Assembly: GCA_904063045.1 (NCBI GenBank)
Contig: CAJFCJ010000038.1
Coordinates: 38,315-102,314, forward strand
DNA from: Dimorphilus gyrociliatus
Taxonomy: Eukaryota; Annelida; Polychaeta; Dinophilidae
DNA: 64,000 nt
Reading direction: 5' to 3'
Shown: positions 34,051 to 43,803 of the stretch, one piece after another
Numbering within the stretch: the first letter of the stretch is position 1
Layout of the letters: each line of letters starts with the position of its first letter
Notes under the pieces: generated by a model
The model's database searches: none
What the model was told of the DNA's origin: nothing
What the model saw: only the letters and a program-made list of their open reading frames with translations
Program-made: the position numbers and the translations under genes

Positions 34051-34799
34051 GTGGAACTGCAATTGAAAATTACATGTTTTTTCTTGTTATTTTTCTAACA
34101 TGGGGTGAAATATTTTGGGCGGAAATGTTCCAAAGTGGGCCGAAATGTCCTGGCCCGAAATGTCACTGCACCCACTAAATACCATTAATTAGTCAATGCA
34201 TCAGCATGTATTGTTTTCAAAAACTATGGACCAAAAGATGATATATGTGGTAATTGATTGGATGTTTGCTTTGAAAACTTAATTATGTCAACATCAAAGA
34301 AATAATCACCTTTTTTTTATAGATACAGTTGTAAACCCTGAAAAATGTTCTCCTACTTTGGAAAAAGAATGTGCTCCCAGTTTAGTAACAAGTGTCAAAT
34401 ATGCAGAGTTTGGATGTTGTTATGTTAATGGAAAGTGTTTTTATGACAATACAGCAGTTATAGGCTTTAATCAGGTAGCCGCAATTGGAGCTTTTACAAC
34501 ATTTCCAGATGTACATAGTGCAATAAGTTTGAAAGATTGTGGAAGAATTTGCTTATCTCAAGCTGATTCTGTGTGCTTCTCCTTTGATTTTACCAGTACA
34601 GTTTGTAAGCTTAGCAGCACTGAGTGTTCATATAGTGCTGGTTCTTTGACAATTTCAGTTTACAGAAGGATTGGTTACAGGCCACTAATGTGTTACAATT
34701 CAAATTGTGGAAGTACAGACAAATTTAAGAAAAAAAATTTGAAAGAATGTAGTACAACTTGTAAAGACGGTATGTTAATAAGAAGATAAATGATATTTC

Positions 34800-35240
34800 A
34801 CATTTTCAATGTTTAAGTGTTTAAATCAATATAACAACATTGCATTTTTAACTTTGAAAGCAATACAGATATATATTTTATAAACTTTTTTTTCTTTCTT
34901 TGACCTTTTGCCAATGTTTAAATTTTCACCAGAGACAAGGGTTAGGTTATGATTTGGGTAAAAAACACATGCTTTTGCAGATGTTTTCTGTTCCATGCAA
35001 AGTTGATGACCTAAGCTTCTAGTAGAAATTGGATATTCTCTGTTGGAAATGGGGGAGTAACCAGTCTTTAAATAAGTTAGATATTAGTCTGGCTGATATT
35101 ATTACTATATGCTGAAAAGGTTTTCCACAGAAGAATCCAGAATAGAAAGTTTAAAAACTTTAAAATGATACAAAAAAATTAAAAGAAACATATTTTTTCA
35201 GTGAGTTTGGTTAAAAATTTTTGAGTTGTTACATGGTTTA
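34800..35240 (+). repeat. Segmental duplication, partner at about 46741-47290
   Basis: Colinear similarity runs from 'CAATATAACAACA' through 'GTAACCAGTCTTTAAATA' and 'TTAGATATTA' to 'AAAAATTTTTGA' in both places, with indels. Both copies contain the right end of the MULE-like MITE ('GATGTTTTCTGT'). It lies between a plus-strand PAN-type gene end and a minus-strand ITIH-C-type gene end, and the partner has the same neighbours, so the whole tail-to-tail junction was duplicated. Confidence 0.65.
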
Positions 35241-36650
35241 TCTTATCAATTGCGATATTCTTTCATGATTTAATACATCTTTAATGTTTATAAGTAAACA
35301 TTGCTGAGATTGTCGTTTTTGATATTGTCCCCAAATCAATTTATCATCATTAATTCTTATACCAACATTATTTTCATTATTTTGAATTTTTTGAAAAATT
35401 TCAAAATTCATATTTCCCACTTCTCCAATAAGTCCTCCAATATTTGAATAATCACTGTTTATTGGCCTATCAATAATGATATTCAGATATTCTCTTTGGA
35501 ATGAATTTTGAAATTTTTCAATACTAAGAGAAAATAGATTTTGATTAGAAATAACAACTTTATGTTTATGTTATTGCACAATGTACATTCCAATTTTTTG
35601 TTCATTATAAGAATTATGACCATTGAGTGAGCAAATTGGAATATTATCAACAAATAGGCCTTTTGTAGTTGTTGTCATATTGATGATATTGGAATAGAGA
35701 TTGATTTCATGCATATAATAATCATCGAGTAATTTTCCAGAAATTTCAATTTTCTCCTTTTCAAATTCAATAATTTGAATTCTTTGATCAGATTTACCAA
35801 CAATATCATAACAAATTAAATTAGTAGTTTGAGATTGTTGATCATAGATCAGTTGAGAAAAATGCGGATCGCCATTTACTAAACTTTGTTGAGTTGCTTT
35901 AAAGATAAAACTATATTCATATGTAAAAATGCCTGGAATTCTGTCTATAGAACAATTTGCAGTAAATATTGCCTCATAATTCAATGGTGTAGAGTAATCA
36001 GCCTCCATTGTAAAATCAAATGATGAACCTTTTGAACAAACCACGCTATAATAAACATATATACTCTTTCTATAAACTTTTTTTCCCTACCTAGGCCTAA
36101 AGTTCCAGAATCAGCACCAGTTAAAACAATATGATTAAATTTTTCTTCAACAAAAAGCTATCATTAAAAATCATTTGAATTATTTAATATTGCGTTGGTT
36201 GATTGTTTATGAAAAAAATGTAATTACGAGCATTCTGCAGTATGAATATGATCACCACCATCAAAAATAAAAGTAAAGTTTGTCTGTTCTTTGTTATAAG
36301 GAGGATCAATGTAACTTAAAAAATAGAGCATAGGAAAAAATCCATCAACTAAATAAAAAAAAGTTAATTTATATAATATACAATTTTATTTATGAGTGAA
36401 AACTGGTAATAACAATTGATTAGACGGCTTTTATCACAATTGCGAAAAAGTATTTTCTGTTTGTATATCTCTTCAGAATTATCATATTTGCATTCCAAAT
36501 AACCTGTAAATTGATCATCAAGAGGAATTTCACCAGGAAGGGATTTTTGAGGAAAGAAATTTCCAGGAATGATGTTTCCAAAAAGGAAATCCTCTCGAAA
36601 AACTGTAACATTATTTCCCCAAATGTTTGGATTACTCAATCTTAAATTGA
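35238..36650 (-). pseudogene. ITIH C-terminal-domain gene (copy A), one internal stop
   Basis: The main exon runs from about 36045 down to 35238 in one frame, with a single TAA at 35571-35573. It reads 'LVNGDPHFSQLIYD', 'CYDIVGKSDQRIQIIEF', 'IEISGKLLDDYYMHEINLYS', the TAA, and then 'SNIGGLIGEVGNMNFEIF'. 'DPHF', 'iCfdi.GkpgdvlrLv', 'g..vnGqL' and 'lGgllG' are the conserved steps of the inter-alpha-trypsin-inhibitor heavy chain C-terminal domain. Upstream minus-strand pieces (about 36640-36430, 36360-36236 and 36160-36104) look like earlier exons of a secreted protein, but their phases do not join cleanly. Copy B at 38426-39690 has no stop within this domain. Most likely a pseudogene or a single-mutation allele. 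Confidence 0.6.
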
Positions 36651-36659
36651 GGATCTACA

Positions 36660-37175
36660 TTTTCATCAGTCTGTAACAGACTTCCATTAATCCGTTCCTG
36701 ACCCTAGAAATGCCCCAAATCCTACCTTGAAGTTCTATCACAACTCCATGCCAACTGTTTGTTATAGTATGGTGGTCAGTTCACACAGATCAATTTCGGC
36801 CTGTTTTTCTGATAACCAGTATATATATATTCACACAGAAAAGATTGTTTGTTTGTAGTTTTTTGCTAAGGAAATAGACAATTAATTGTGTGTGTTTTTT
36901 TGCTTTTATAAAAAAGTACATAATGGATTTATTAATGATTTATTTATTATTCATTCATTCAATATCAAGGTAATTAATTAGAACAAAAGAAGTTAGTGGA
37001 GAAGTAGGGAGAAAAAGTTTTCACTTCTGTTCCACTGCAACAAAACTTGTATGATTTCTGAGAAAAATTTTCTTGAATTTTTCAATTTCTTTGTGCTTGA
37101 ATTAGAGTTTATCATCGCTCCCATAATAAGCCAAAAGGGCCATTTTTAATAGTCGCTCCGCCTTCTTAAGGTTCT
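36660..37175. other. No gene recognised; short retroelement-like patch
   Basis: Bases 37054-37092 resemble 43575-43620 ('ATTTCTGAGA' and 'TTTCTTGAATTTT' blocks), which follows the BEL/Pao relic, so this may be retrotransposon debris. Otherwise only chance frames. Confidence 0.3.
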
Positions 37176-37179
37176 CAAG

Positions 37180-37400
37180 AGGAATATATGAATAGTACTT
37201 ACTATATAGTGGAAGTGTTGAAGTAGATATTGCCCATAGGGTAGATGGTACCCAACTACAAGAATCAACCCCTTTTATAGGCAAAGGATAAGATGTTAGA
37301 TAACCAAACATGTTGAAAAGAACAGCAAGTATTCATTTACATAAATATGATGTAACAATTGACCCTTAAGAGTTTGCCTATACAAAACTGTTGTTGTTTT
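37180..37400 (-). repeat. Inverted partial copy of the 30873-31283 element
   Basis: The minus strand carries 'CCTATAAAAGGGGTTGATTC', 'GGTACCATCTACCCTA' and 'ACTTCAACACTTCCACTATA', as in the 30.9 kb element. The left inverted end is missing. Confidence 0.7.
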
Positions 37401-37509
37401 TAAAAAGAGGAGTCATTTGAAAGTAATGCTAGTCAAAAAGACAATTCCACTGATGATTTTATTTCAAAATTTTACCAAATGGCAGTGAAAAAAGTAAACA
37501 TCTTCTCAT

Positions 37510-37780
37510 CTACAAAGGATAAACATTTATCATAAAAATGAAAAGAAAAGCAGCCACAATTTGGACCTGTTCAGTTTGTAACAAAAATAGAAAGTATTCT
37601 GCAAGTATCTACCAAAAAGGACCCTATTTTGTAATTGGTAAAATGAAAACACAAACATTCACCATTGAGTCTCTCAAAACCTAAGTGTTCCTCTTGCAGA
37701 GCTGCTATTGAAGGATCTGTAATTGTCAATACAGATTTGGATAACTTACACCTTTATTTTGGAAATCATCACTAAACTTT
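37510..37780 (+). pseudogene. FLYWCH zinc-finger relic (fourth MULE trace)
   Basis: The frame reads 'KAATIWTCSVCNKNRKYSAS' and then 'CSSCRAAIEGSVIVNTDLDN' with 'LHLYFGNHH', separated by a stop and a frame change. 'W.CS......KCSA.I' and a final 'H.H' are the core of FLYWCH fingers, close to 'TTFWICSVRNKRNKCSA' of MULE copy 1. No catalytic domain and no terminal repeats were found nearby. Confidence 0.5.
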
Positions 37781-38031
37781 TCTGTATTCCGATTTTTTTT
37801 GTCATTCTGAATTGTAAATTTCAGCCTACATTTTTTTTTCTAAAAATGTTTCCAAATACAGTGTCAATAGAAAAAATCTCTATTTAGCGCCCTCTTTTGA
37901 GCGATAACATAACAATAGCTATACTTCTGGATATTCTTCAATGATTTTCTTCTAAACAAACTCTTCATTAGTAAACCAGAATTTTTAGTTATTTCTTTCA
38001 GTAAACAATAATCCGGCATTATTAATGTTGG

Positions 38032-38226
38032 ATGTTGACAAAGTTTTATCAAATAAAAGGAAAAGTAGGAATTTGTTTAAAACAATCGTATGATCTTTTG
38101 CAGAAATGCTGCAAAATTGTTAAGATTTTTAGTTTAAATGAACAGTTGCAGGCTTATTTATCTAAAATCAACAATACTCAATCTAAGTTACAATACAAAA
38201 TAGTATGCGTATTTAAAAAGCTTTAG
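38032..38226 (+). other. Possible LRR fragment
   Basis: A 64-codon frame containing 'DLLQKCCKIVKIFSLNEQL', which resembles the 'nLL.kCskIe.i.Ls.N' half of the LRR family. Only one unit is visible, so the assignment is tentative. Confidence 0.25.
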
Positions 38227-38425
38227 AAAGTAGTCATTTATTGATATTAGTAAAATTAGACCTATAAAAACATTATTTAATAATCATATCTGAGGTGATT
38301 CTCCTCAAGAAATGAGTGAAAAAGTTTTACTAAATGCTATATATCTCAATAATTGATCAATTAATGCTTTTAAAAAAGAAACGAGATAATTGAAGAGGTT
38401 TCAAAATATCATCAACATCCATTAA

Positions 38426-39690
38426 TCAACAGTGTTTTCCACTTCTTTCAACTTTTCTTGCAAAAGTCAAATTGTTATCAATTCCAATTGTTCCTATTTC
38501 TGAAATGCTGTTCTCAGAGTTTGATTGAACATTTGAGTAGAATTTAAATTGTTTTTTGCCAATATGACCCAAAAGCCCACCCATTTCCTCATAATCTTTT
38601 GGAACAAATTTAAAGCTGACATCTAAATGCAATTGCTCTATAGAATGTCTTGTCCTTGCAATTATAATTTCTATAGGAGTTTCTTGTAAAACTGTTATGA
38701 ATATTTGGCTAGAAAATATTGCATATGTAAAAAATTCTGAATGAATTATTAATCTTTTTGAATTTTCCATCCAATTCAGTTGTGTTCTATTGTGAATGAT
38801 AATTGAATTCATTGATACAGTTACATTACCAACAAGGGATTTAATAATAATTCTATGCATGTAATAATCATCTTTAAGCTGACCATAAATTTCAACTCCA
38901 ATCTTTGAATATTCAACTATTTTTAGATAGCTATTAGGTTTACCAGTAACATCGTAACAGATAGGCCTATCCATAGAGTGTAGGCTATCAAATACAATTT
39001 GTTTAAAATAAGGATCTTTAGAAGCTGTTGCCCATGGATCAGCACTAGGAATAAAATATACTGGAATATTGGCAGAAGTTTGGTAATCAGACAAATTACA
39101 GTTTATTTTTAATAGCTGAGTCAGCAAAATTGAATTGAGTAACTGTAATTGGTATGTTATTGTTATCAATTGTAATGTTGGAAGTAGTGTCTATAGTTGC
39201 TTTACTAGAATCAATAACAGAAGCACTAAAAGAATAGTAAGATAAACAACTTTGATTGGTCAAAAACTGCTGAATACAAATTATTTACTTGCAAGTTCCT
39301 TGGTGCGAATTACAATTAAGCATAACTATTGTGGAAGATTGTTGCACATTGGAAACTATTATTCCAAAAAGACATATAGAAAGGGAAGAATCATTTGGAT
39401 CTGAAATGAAAGAAAATTTAAAAATAGACATGTTAAGGAAGAATTAATTATCTGTCTCTGATCACCTTCTTGGAGAAAGAGTGTTTTTAATTCAAAAGAC
39501 GCAGAATCCGAACCATCGACACAGTTAAATGAAGAAACAAATGTGAAATTATTTCCCCCACTGCCTAAAACAGTGTCAGGTATATTTATATATACATATG
39601 GTTCAACATTATCAACAAGTACACTGTATTCAGGTATTGAAGATCCATCATATCCCTTAGCATTTAACCTAAAACAGATTGTTTTAAGTT
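38426..39690 (-). pseudogene. ITIH C-terminal-domain gene (copy B), possible frameshift
   Basis: The last exon (39225-38426) encodes 'DPYFKQIVFDSLHSMD', 'ICYDVTGKPNSYLKIVEYSK', 'VEIYGQLKDDYYMHRIIIKS' and 'EEMGGLLGHIGKKQF', a complete ITIH-C-type domain with no stop. In ITI heavy chains this region ends the secreted protein. Upstream exons on the minus strand (about 39670-39480, 'VYINIPDTVLGSGGNNFTFV', and about 39400-39290, 'DPNDSSLSICLFGIIVSNVQ') join by GT-AG. Near 39105-39118 an A-rich run makes the upstream part ('SKATIDTTSNITIDNNNIPI') and the domain read in different frames. This may be a real frameshift or a base-call error; if an error, the gene is intact. Confidence 0.55.
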
Positions 39691-39699
39691 ACCTTAACT

Positions 39700-40250
39700 T
39701 TAATAAACTTTCAAAATAGACATTACTCATACGTAAATTTTATCTCATATTATTATATCCTTTTTCTCAGTAAAATTAAACAAAGTGATAAGTTTGCCAA
39801 CACTTTTGAAGGGACATTTAAACAATTGTAAACAAGTTTTAGATAGAATTTCACCAGTTCATTAAATTATTTTGAGATGCTGTTCACACACAATTGAAGA
39901 AACTGAGTATGATGTATAAAATTTAGAGTGGTTGGCATCCATTCTACAATTTTAACAAAACAACTCAAAATAAGAAAACTTCAATATTAGGCTTATTGGA
40001 ATGTAACTTGTATGGGAATATTAGGAATATAGGTTGAGATTAGGTCTAAACTCTTTACTAAGAATTGATCATATGCTTTAGAATTAAATTTAGAAATTGC
40101 TCCCACAATTCTGCCTTTGTTACTCTTTAAATAGATAGGTGGGCTAGGATAATAACTATTAGGTTGGCAATGATAATAGTCCTTGCCACACCCTAATAAA
40201 GAATGTCATTCTTGTTATTAGGTTAGATAGTGGTATTGTTATAGGTTATG
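39700..40250. other. No gene recognised
   Basis: Possible 5' part or introns of the ITIH-C-like copy B, but no exon can be supported. Confidence 0.35.
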
Positions 40251-40260
40251 TATAGTAATA

Positions 40261-42990
40261 GAGTTGGGGTGCGAACGTACCTGGGTGTGAACGTACCCGG
40301 GTGCGAACGTACCCTGGGCGGGTGCGAACGTACCCAGGTACGTTCGCACCCTATTTTTATATTTATTTTATTTTTGAATTTTTGAATAAAAGATTTAGCT
40401 ATAAATCTAAAAGTATGTATTTAAAAGACTAAATATTATACTAAAAAACAATAAAGCTTGACAAATGATATTTATGCTGGAGAGTAGATATGGGATGTCT
40501 GCATTAATAGATCAATTGATGTCAATTTGTTCAACTTGAAATCATCCCATAAATCAAAAATTTTCTTTTGGATGTCAATATACTTTTTCTTTTGATGTTT
40601 GTAAATCCTTTTTTCTGACAGTAATTTCTCATAAACTGCAATCAACTCAGACTCTTTTTTTAGCTCATCAACCAGCATGTAAAAAGAACCTTTAGCAGGC
40701 AGCTTACTATTCATTCTTTGATGCCATCCTTCACAATCATTATTGGTCCTAATAGACAAACCAAAAACTGACCAGTTATTTGGTTTCCATAATTTATTTT
40801 TGATCCAGTTTGTTTGGAAGTATTGCAGCAGGTCCAAAAATCTATTTTTTTCACAAAGTTCTGCATTTATGCTGTCAAATGTTGGTTGAATAATATGTGC
40901 TGGCAAGAATGGCAGAGCCATCAATTTTCTGAAATCTTTCCAATCATTTCCTTTTTCTTTGTATTTCTTTACATAGCCAAGAGCCTATTCAATAATATAA
41001 GTTATTTAATAGATAATGTTATATATATTTGAATGTAACTGACTTGTATTTTCCTGTATACTGCTTGTGTGAAATGAAATACACAACCTTGAAATTCAGT
41101 GAGGGGATATACTTTTGATAATGCTTTCCATAGTCCTTTTTCAAAATCCATTGTAATTCTTTTTGGATGAAAATCATTGATAAGATTGTTGATATGCTAC
41201 AAAAAAGCAACTTTATTTATCATCACTTTTGAAGAGATAATATGAAATATTTACTTGAAATGCTTGTAAGTATGCTTTGGTATGCTTTGAAGTCAGAAAA
41301 ATAAAAACAAGAGGAACTTGCTTCATATCACCACTCTTCTTAACAAATGAGTGAATAGTGACAAGTTGATAAAATGGTTCTTTTACAATCTTGAAAGTAC
41401 CATCAATGTACCAACAGTTGGATTTTGATAATAAATTCAGCTGATGGTTTGTTGCAAAGATTAAAATTCTTTCTCCATTTTCACAAATATCTTTCTGCAA
41501 AAATTCATCAGGCAAAAATGTTTCATCTAAATTAAAGTTGTACACTTTAGGTTCCACTGGCCTAAACTTTTGTCTATTTGAGTTTGCCATTCTCTTCAAA
41601 TAGTTGATATCCGGAAGACAAGTTGCATTGGGTTCATAGGATAGAAGAACTTTTTCAGCAATGCTTCTTCCAGATGTTTGATTATCACTTCTGCAAACAA
41701 TTTTCAAATCTGTTTTCACTTTAATATCCACTTCTAAATTCTTTTTTCTGTTGTGATTATGTTCCAAATTGCCTTTGAGAAATAAATTTCCATTTTGTCT
41801 TATTCTGGCCACACATCTTTTCTTCTTACTTCTCACACTGCACACCCAAATAGTACTTGATGGTGTTTTATGTTTAACAACAAAAGAATATCCATCATTC
41901 AGTAAAATGTCATGTCCCTTTCTACTTCCTCCTTTTACAATCTCAAAATCACTTTTTGTGGATGATTCACAATATTCTTCAGCATTCTCTTCAACTTCCT
42001 CCAAAGAGTCTAGGTCCATTGATTGGCATTCTGAAAGAACATGATTTTCATCCTCCAATATTGATTCCTCAACTGCAGCAATCTTATTTCTTTCATCAAT
42101 AAAGCTTTCTTCAGAATTTACTTTGAATTGATGAATTTCCAGATTAGTTAACTTCTTGAGCATGACAGTACATTTTCTTTTGTTACAAGGTTTGCAAATT
42201 GGTATGTTATGTGTTTCTATAAGAATATGTTAAAAAATATAATTACATGAAAGCTGATTAAAGAGTTACATACCTGTGCATTTCCTATGAATAAGATTCT
42301 TACAAAGGCTGCATTTCAAATATTTTTGCCTTCCATAAATTGTTGAATGACAATTGTGACATTTGAAAGCCATTTTTTAATCTTCAATCAAATGTAGATG
42401 GTTATCTAAAAATATTTCCAGTTATCAATAAATTTCCTTTCCAAATATTCAAAATGGCTGAAATTTTATTTATGAAAAATATTCAGCTTTTTCACAATTG
42501 AAGATAGTATATTACATCAAAATATCATGAATCAACAATCTCAATGATTAGATATAAATACTCACTTCTGTTGAAGCTTCCAAGAAGAACTTTGTCCAAA
42601 TTTATTCAGTAAATATAGCTTTACTTTTGCAAGGATAAATATTCCAAGTGAAAGTTTATTTAATAAAACTATCACTATTAAAATGGCTGCTATTTCACTT
42701 TCAACAACATTTTCTTTTAAAGTAGTAATTTAATATTGATGGGATATGTATTCTATTTAATATCTGCATTCTATCAAATCAATATATTAACAAATATATA
42801 ATGAAGGAACAGAAGGAAAAAAGGGTGTCAATGTACATGTTTATTCAAAAATTCAAAAATAAAATAAATATAAAAATAGGGTGCGAACGTACCCAGGTAC
42901 GTTCGCACCCGCCCAGGGTACGTTCGCACCCGCCCAGGGTACGTTCGCACCCGGGTACGTTCGCACCCAGGTACGTTCACACCCGACCCC
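40261..42990 (-). mobile_element. MULE (FLYWCH type) copy 3, 2.73 kb, apparently complete
   Basis: The terminal inverted repeats are about 130 bases (40261-40390) and 151 bases (42839-42990). Each is a tandem array on the unit 'GGTGCGAACGTACCC', followed by a shared A+T-rich tail that is nearly identical at both ends. The right array has one extra unit, which explains the length difference. The 9-base ATAGTAATA flanks both ends exactly (40252-40260 and 42991-42999). The transposase inside has no stop or frameshift. All signs point to a recent insertion of a potentially autonomous element. Confidence 0.9.
40472..42373 (-). CDS. FLYWCH/MULE transposase (575 residues, four exons)
   Basis: Minus-strand exons 42373-42274, 42216-41255, 41196-41044 and 40984-40472 join with consensus splice sites into an exact 575-codon frame. 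An N-terminal C-x2-C-type zinc finger ('MAFKCHNCHSTIYGRQ', 'CSLCKNLIHRKC', 'ICKPC') precedes an acidic linker. The FLYWCH module follows ('FEIVKGGSRKGHDILL', 'TIWVCSVRSKKKRCVARI', 'LEHNHNR'). The MULE DDE domain has D in 'CWYIDGTFK', D in 'RITMDFEKGLWKAL', C-x2-H in 'GCVFHFTQA' and E in 'NNDCEGWHQRMN'. The family catalyses cut-and-paste transposition in the nucleus using its terminal inverted repeats. It is the only undamaged transposase in the window. Confidence 0.9.
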
Positions 42991-43416
42991 ATAGTAATAT
43001 AGTTTATGCATAAAGTATTATGAAAGTTGTTCACTAGGTACAGCGGAAAAGATGAATAGGAGAAGTAAAGAGCTGTTGTACACACAGTTGTATGATGAAA
43101 TACAAAAAGGAGATGAGAAGGTTTTGATGGCTATAGAGGTGCATTGAGATTCCTAAGGTTTAAAACATATTGCAATCAAAACAAGTGTAGCAATGTAGTA
43201 GGTGAACAGCTGAGAGCAGCATCAAGACTATCAATAAAAGATATGGCAGAGAAAGAATTAATTCAAAAATTGACCTCATGATGATGGCGAAGTGTAAAAA
43301 GACACATAAGGTGCGGAACGCAAAATTACCATTGATGGGAGAGTATTGAAGGCCCTGGAATATCCAGAGGTCGCCACAGTCAATCAAAGGGCGACAACAA
43401 GCGAAGAAAGGACGAA

Positions 43417-43580
43417 ATGGCAGTGCCTAAAAGACATAAGCATATCAGAACTGAACATCAATCAGTCAATCTACTGATAGGATGCGATTACATTGACTTA
43501 ATAGCTCCAAGAACTATATTAGAAGGAAGCATTGACAAACCTACTGTCATACATTCTAAGTTAGGATGGTCTATAGTGAT
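43417..43580 (+). pseudogene. BEL/Pao retrotransposon protease-region relic
   Basis: 'VNLLIGCDYIDLIAPRTI' followed by 'PTVIHSKLGWSIV' matches the conserved end of the BEL/Pao aspartic-protease-like region ('vdlLIGsDy', then 'PtAv.T.LGW'). Stops interrupt the flanking sequence from 43000 to 43400, where weak gag/pol-like reading is seen, and no reverse transcriptase follows. The relic starts just right of MULE copy 3. Confidence 0.6.
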
Positions 43581-43803
43581 TTCTGAGAGAAAGTTTCTTG
43601 AATTTTGCAATTTCTATACGTTTGAATTCAGTTTGTCTTATGTCCAAAAAGAAACCAAATTCCTATTCTCAATACAAACTTTATTGTTTTCAATTTGGTA
43701 GCAAAAAGACAAACCTTTCCCTTTTTACCTTAACTTAGGAATTAACATACATGCAATAGATGACAAAAATTGATGTGGAGAAAGTTAGGCCTAAATTCAC
43801 AGA

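Larger units (their letters stand above)
31753..34172 (-). mobile_element. MULE (FLYWCH type) copy 2, 2.42 kb, with tandem-array termini
   Basis: The left terminus (31753 to about 31910) is a run of about nine units built on 'GGACATTTCGGCCCA'; the right terminus (about 34118-34172) carries three inverted units. The 9-base CACTAAATA directly abuts both ends (31744-31752 and 34173-34181), a perfect target duplication. The element sits inside an exon of the PAN/apple gene. Its transposase reads on the minus strand. Confidence 0.85.
31530..34769 (+). pseudogene. PAN/apple-domain gene interrupted in an exon by a MULE
   Basis: Exon 31530-31644 reads 'GLYYGDLSEVFSQTLSSCKQ', 'LCIDNSQC'. The next exon starts at 31696 ('LINFMKDNQHCILKACTK'), is split at 31752 by MULE copy 2, and resumes at 34182 with a stop (TAA 34186-34188) and then 'LVNASACIVFKNYGPKDDIC', with its donor at 34250. 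Exon 34323-34769 reads a second module ('FPDVHSAISLKDCGRICLSQ', 'DSVCFSFDFTSTVCKL'). The C..C..C spacing and the 'SCKQLC' and 'DCGRIC' cores fit PAN/apple domains, which bind proteins or carbohydrates on secreted proteins. Earlier and later exons were not found. The insertion plus the stop make a full product unlikely unless the damaged exon is skipped. Confidence 0.65.

Noticed and set aside
37102-37311. 69-codon minus-strand frame
   Set aside because: It overlaps the inverted copy of the 30.9 kb repeat and has no match to any protein type.
42801-43085. Open frames with 'RVRSHPP' or 'RVRTYPG' repeats
   Set aside because: They are translations of the MULE copy 3 terminal array, not a repeat protein.
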